From positions 1 to 6,751 of the forward strand of contig CAYORM010000112.1 in NCBI GenBank assembly GCA_964406375.1: a DNA stretch of 6,751 nucleotides, in the 5' to 3' direction. This stretch comes from CAYORM01 sp964406375 (GTDB taxonomy: Bacteria; Pseudomonadota; Alphaproteobacteria; DSM-16000; Inquilinaceae). This document shows positions 6,289-6,751 of the stretch, one piece after another (position 1 is the first letter of the stretch; every line of letters begins with the position of its first letter). A program made the position numbers and the translations under genes. The notes below the pieces were generated by a model. That model saw only the letters and a program-made list of their open reading frames with translations, did not search any database and had not been told where the DNA came from.

Positions 6289-6751
6289 GCCGTGGCCTGC
6301 CAGCAGCGCACCAGATGCTCCGGCGCGACCTCGACCATGGGCGGAACGTCCGGCCGGCATTCGCCGCCACCTGCACGACGCGGGCAGAAGCCGCAGCCGG
6401 GTGCCGGGTCCCAAAGCGGCGGCACCATGCCCGGGATCTCGGCCAGCCGCTGGCCGCGTCCAGCCCGGCCGGGCATGGCGGCGAGAAGCTGCCGGGTATA
6501 GGGATGCCGCGGATTGGCGAAGAGCTCGGCCACCGGCGCCGTCTCGACGACGCGCCCGGCATACATCACAGCCACCCGCTCGGCGACCTCCGCCACCACG
6601 CCGAGATCATGGGTAATCAGCATCACCGCCATGCCGAGTTTGGCGCGAAGATCGAGGATCAGGTCCAGCACCTGCGCCTGGATCGTCACGTCGAGCGCCG
6701 TCGTCGGCTCGTCGGCGATCAGCAGCTTCGGTCGGCACGACAGCGCCATCG
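6285..6751 (-). CDS. dppD: DppD/OppD-type ABC transporter ATP-binding protein (C-terminal half, 5' end outside window)
   Basis: The visible 154 residues are the second half of the other ATPase of the importer. The first Met in view (6749) is internal, in the AMALSCRPKLLIADEP stretch, so the gene continues past the right edge and its Walker A and signature motifs are not seen. Present are Walker B LLIADE, D-loop TALD, the H-loop His in LITHDLGVVAEVAE, and the C-terminal extension after RHPYTRQLLAAMPG. That extension contains an unusual cysteine pattern: GCGFCPRR instead of the common GCxFxPRC, then two further cysteines spaced 17 residues apart as in the DppF-type partner. The stop overlaps the DppF-type start by four bases. 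Assignment to DppD rather than DppF rests on gene order and on IADEPTTALDVTIQAQ and EIPGMVPP, which are typical of OppD/DppD. Confidence 0.93.
   Translation of the reverse strand, partial: MALSCRPKLLIADEPTTALDVTIQAQVLDLILDLRAKLGMAVMLITHDLGVVAEVAERVAVMYAGRVVETAPVAELFANPRHPYTRQLLAAMPGRAGRGQRLAEIPGMVPPLWDPAPGCGFCPRRAGGGECRPDVPPMVEVAPEHLVRCWQATA

Noticed and set aside
6289..6414. N-terminal extension of 42 codons for the DppF-type ATPase starting at 6414.
   Set aside because: It lies wholly inside the DppD-type gene, encodes an Arg/Gly-rich stretch unlike any ATPase N-terminus, and the ATG at 6288 in an ATGA overlap gives the normal family start.
537..6751. A defence, mobile-element or CRISPR-like system.
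   Set aside because: No direct-repeat array, transposase, integrase, nuclease or tRNA was seen; all coding sequence is explained by ychF, an ABC importer and an SHMT-fold enzyme.

Overview
The window is GC-rich (roughly two-thirds G+C by eye), densely packed and bacterial. The ychF tail, the codon usage with G/C in most third positions, and the style of the ABC transporter proteins suggest an alphaproteobacterium, perhaps of the Hyphomicrobiales or a related order. That assignment is inference from sequence style, not from a search.

Layout: on the + strand the window opens with the last 173 codons of ychF (1-522), a conserved Obg-family ATPase and a housekeeping gene. After only 14 bases it meets a convergent minus-strand operon that fills the rest of the window. 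In transcription order (right to left) the operon is: the C-terminal half of a DppD/OppD-type ATPase (6751-6285, cut by the window edge), a DppF/OppF-type ATPase (6288-5335), a family-5 solute-binding protein with a signal peptide (5310-3733), a DppB-type permease (3677-2688), a DppC-type permease (2691-1807) and a PLP enzyme of the serine hydroxymethyltransferase (SHMT) fold (1805-537). Two junctions are ATGA overlaps (D/F and B/C). The permease-C/enzyme junction is a single base with a good Shine-Dalgarno inside the upstream gene. Everything therefore points to one polycistronic unit, whose promoter and first gene start lie beyond the right edge.

Function: the five transporter genes supply every part of a peptide/opine/nickel-class (PepT family) ABC importer: periplasmic receptor, two membrane subunits and two ATPases. 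The enzyme at the end of the operon is the clue to the substrate. It keeps the PLP lysine, the PLP-binding Asp and His and the carboxylate-binding Arg of SHMT. It has lost several residues that canonical SHMT uses with tetrahydrofolate, and the receptor appears to lack the Asp that peptide-binding members use for the substrate alpha-amine. The simplest reading is uptake and retro-aldol-type or other PLP-dependent breakdown of a hydroxy- or methyl-substituted amino acid or a derivative, rather than general dipeptide nutrition. This is a hypothesis.

Other points: a perfect 14-bp GC-rich hairpin sits between the binding-protein gene and the permease genes and probably sets their relative mRNA levels. 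The DppD-type ATPase has an altered C-terminal cysteine pattern. No RNA genes, mobile elements, CRISPR arrays or gene-free stretches over 300 bases were seen. This looks like an ordinary chromosomal uptake/catabolism operon with an enzyme worth characterising, not a defence or mobile system.
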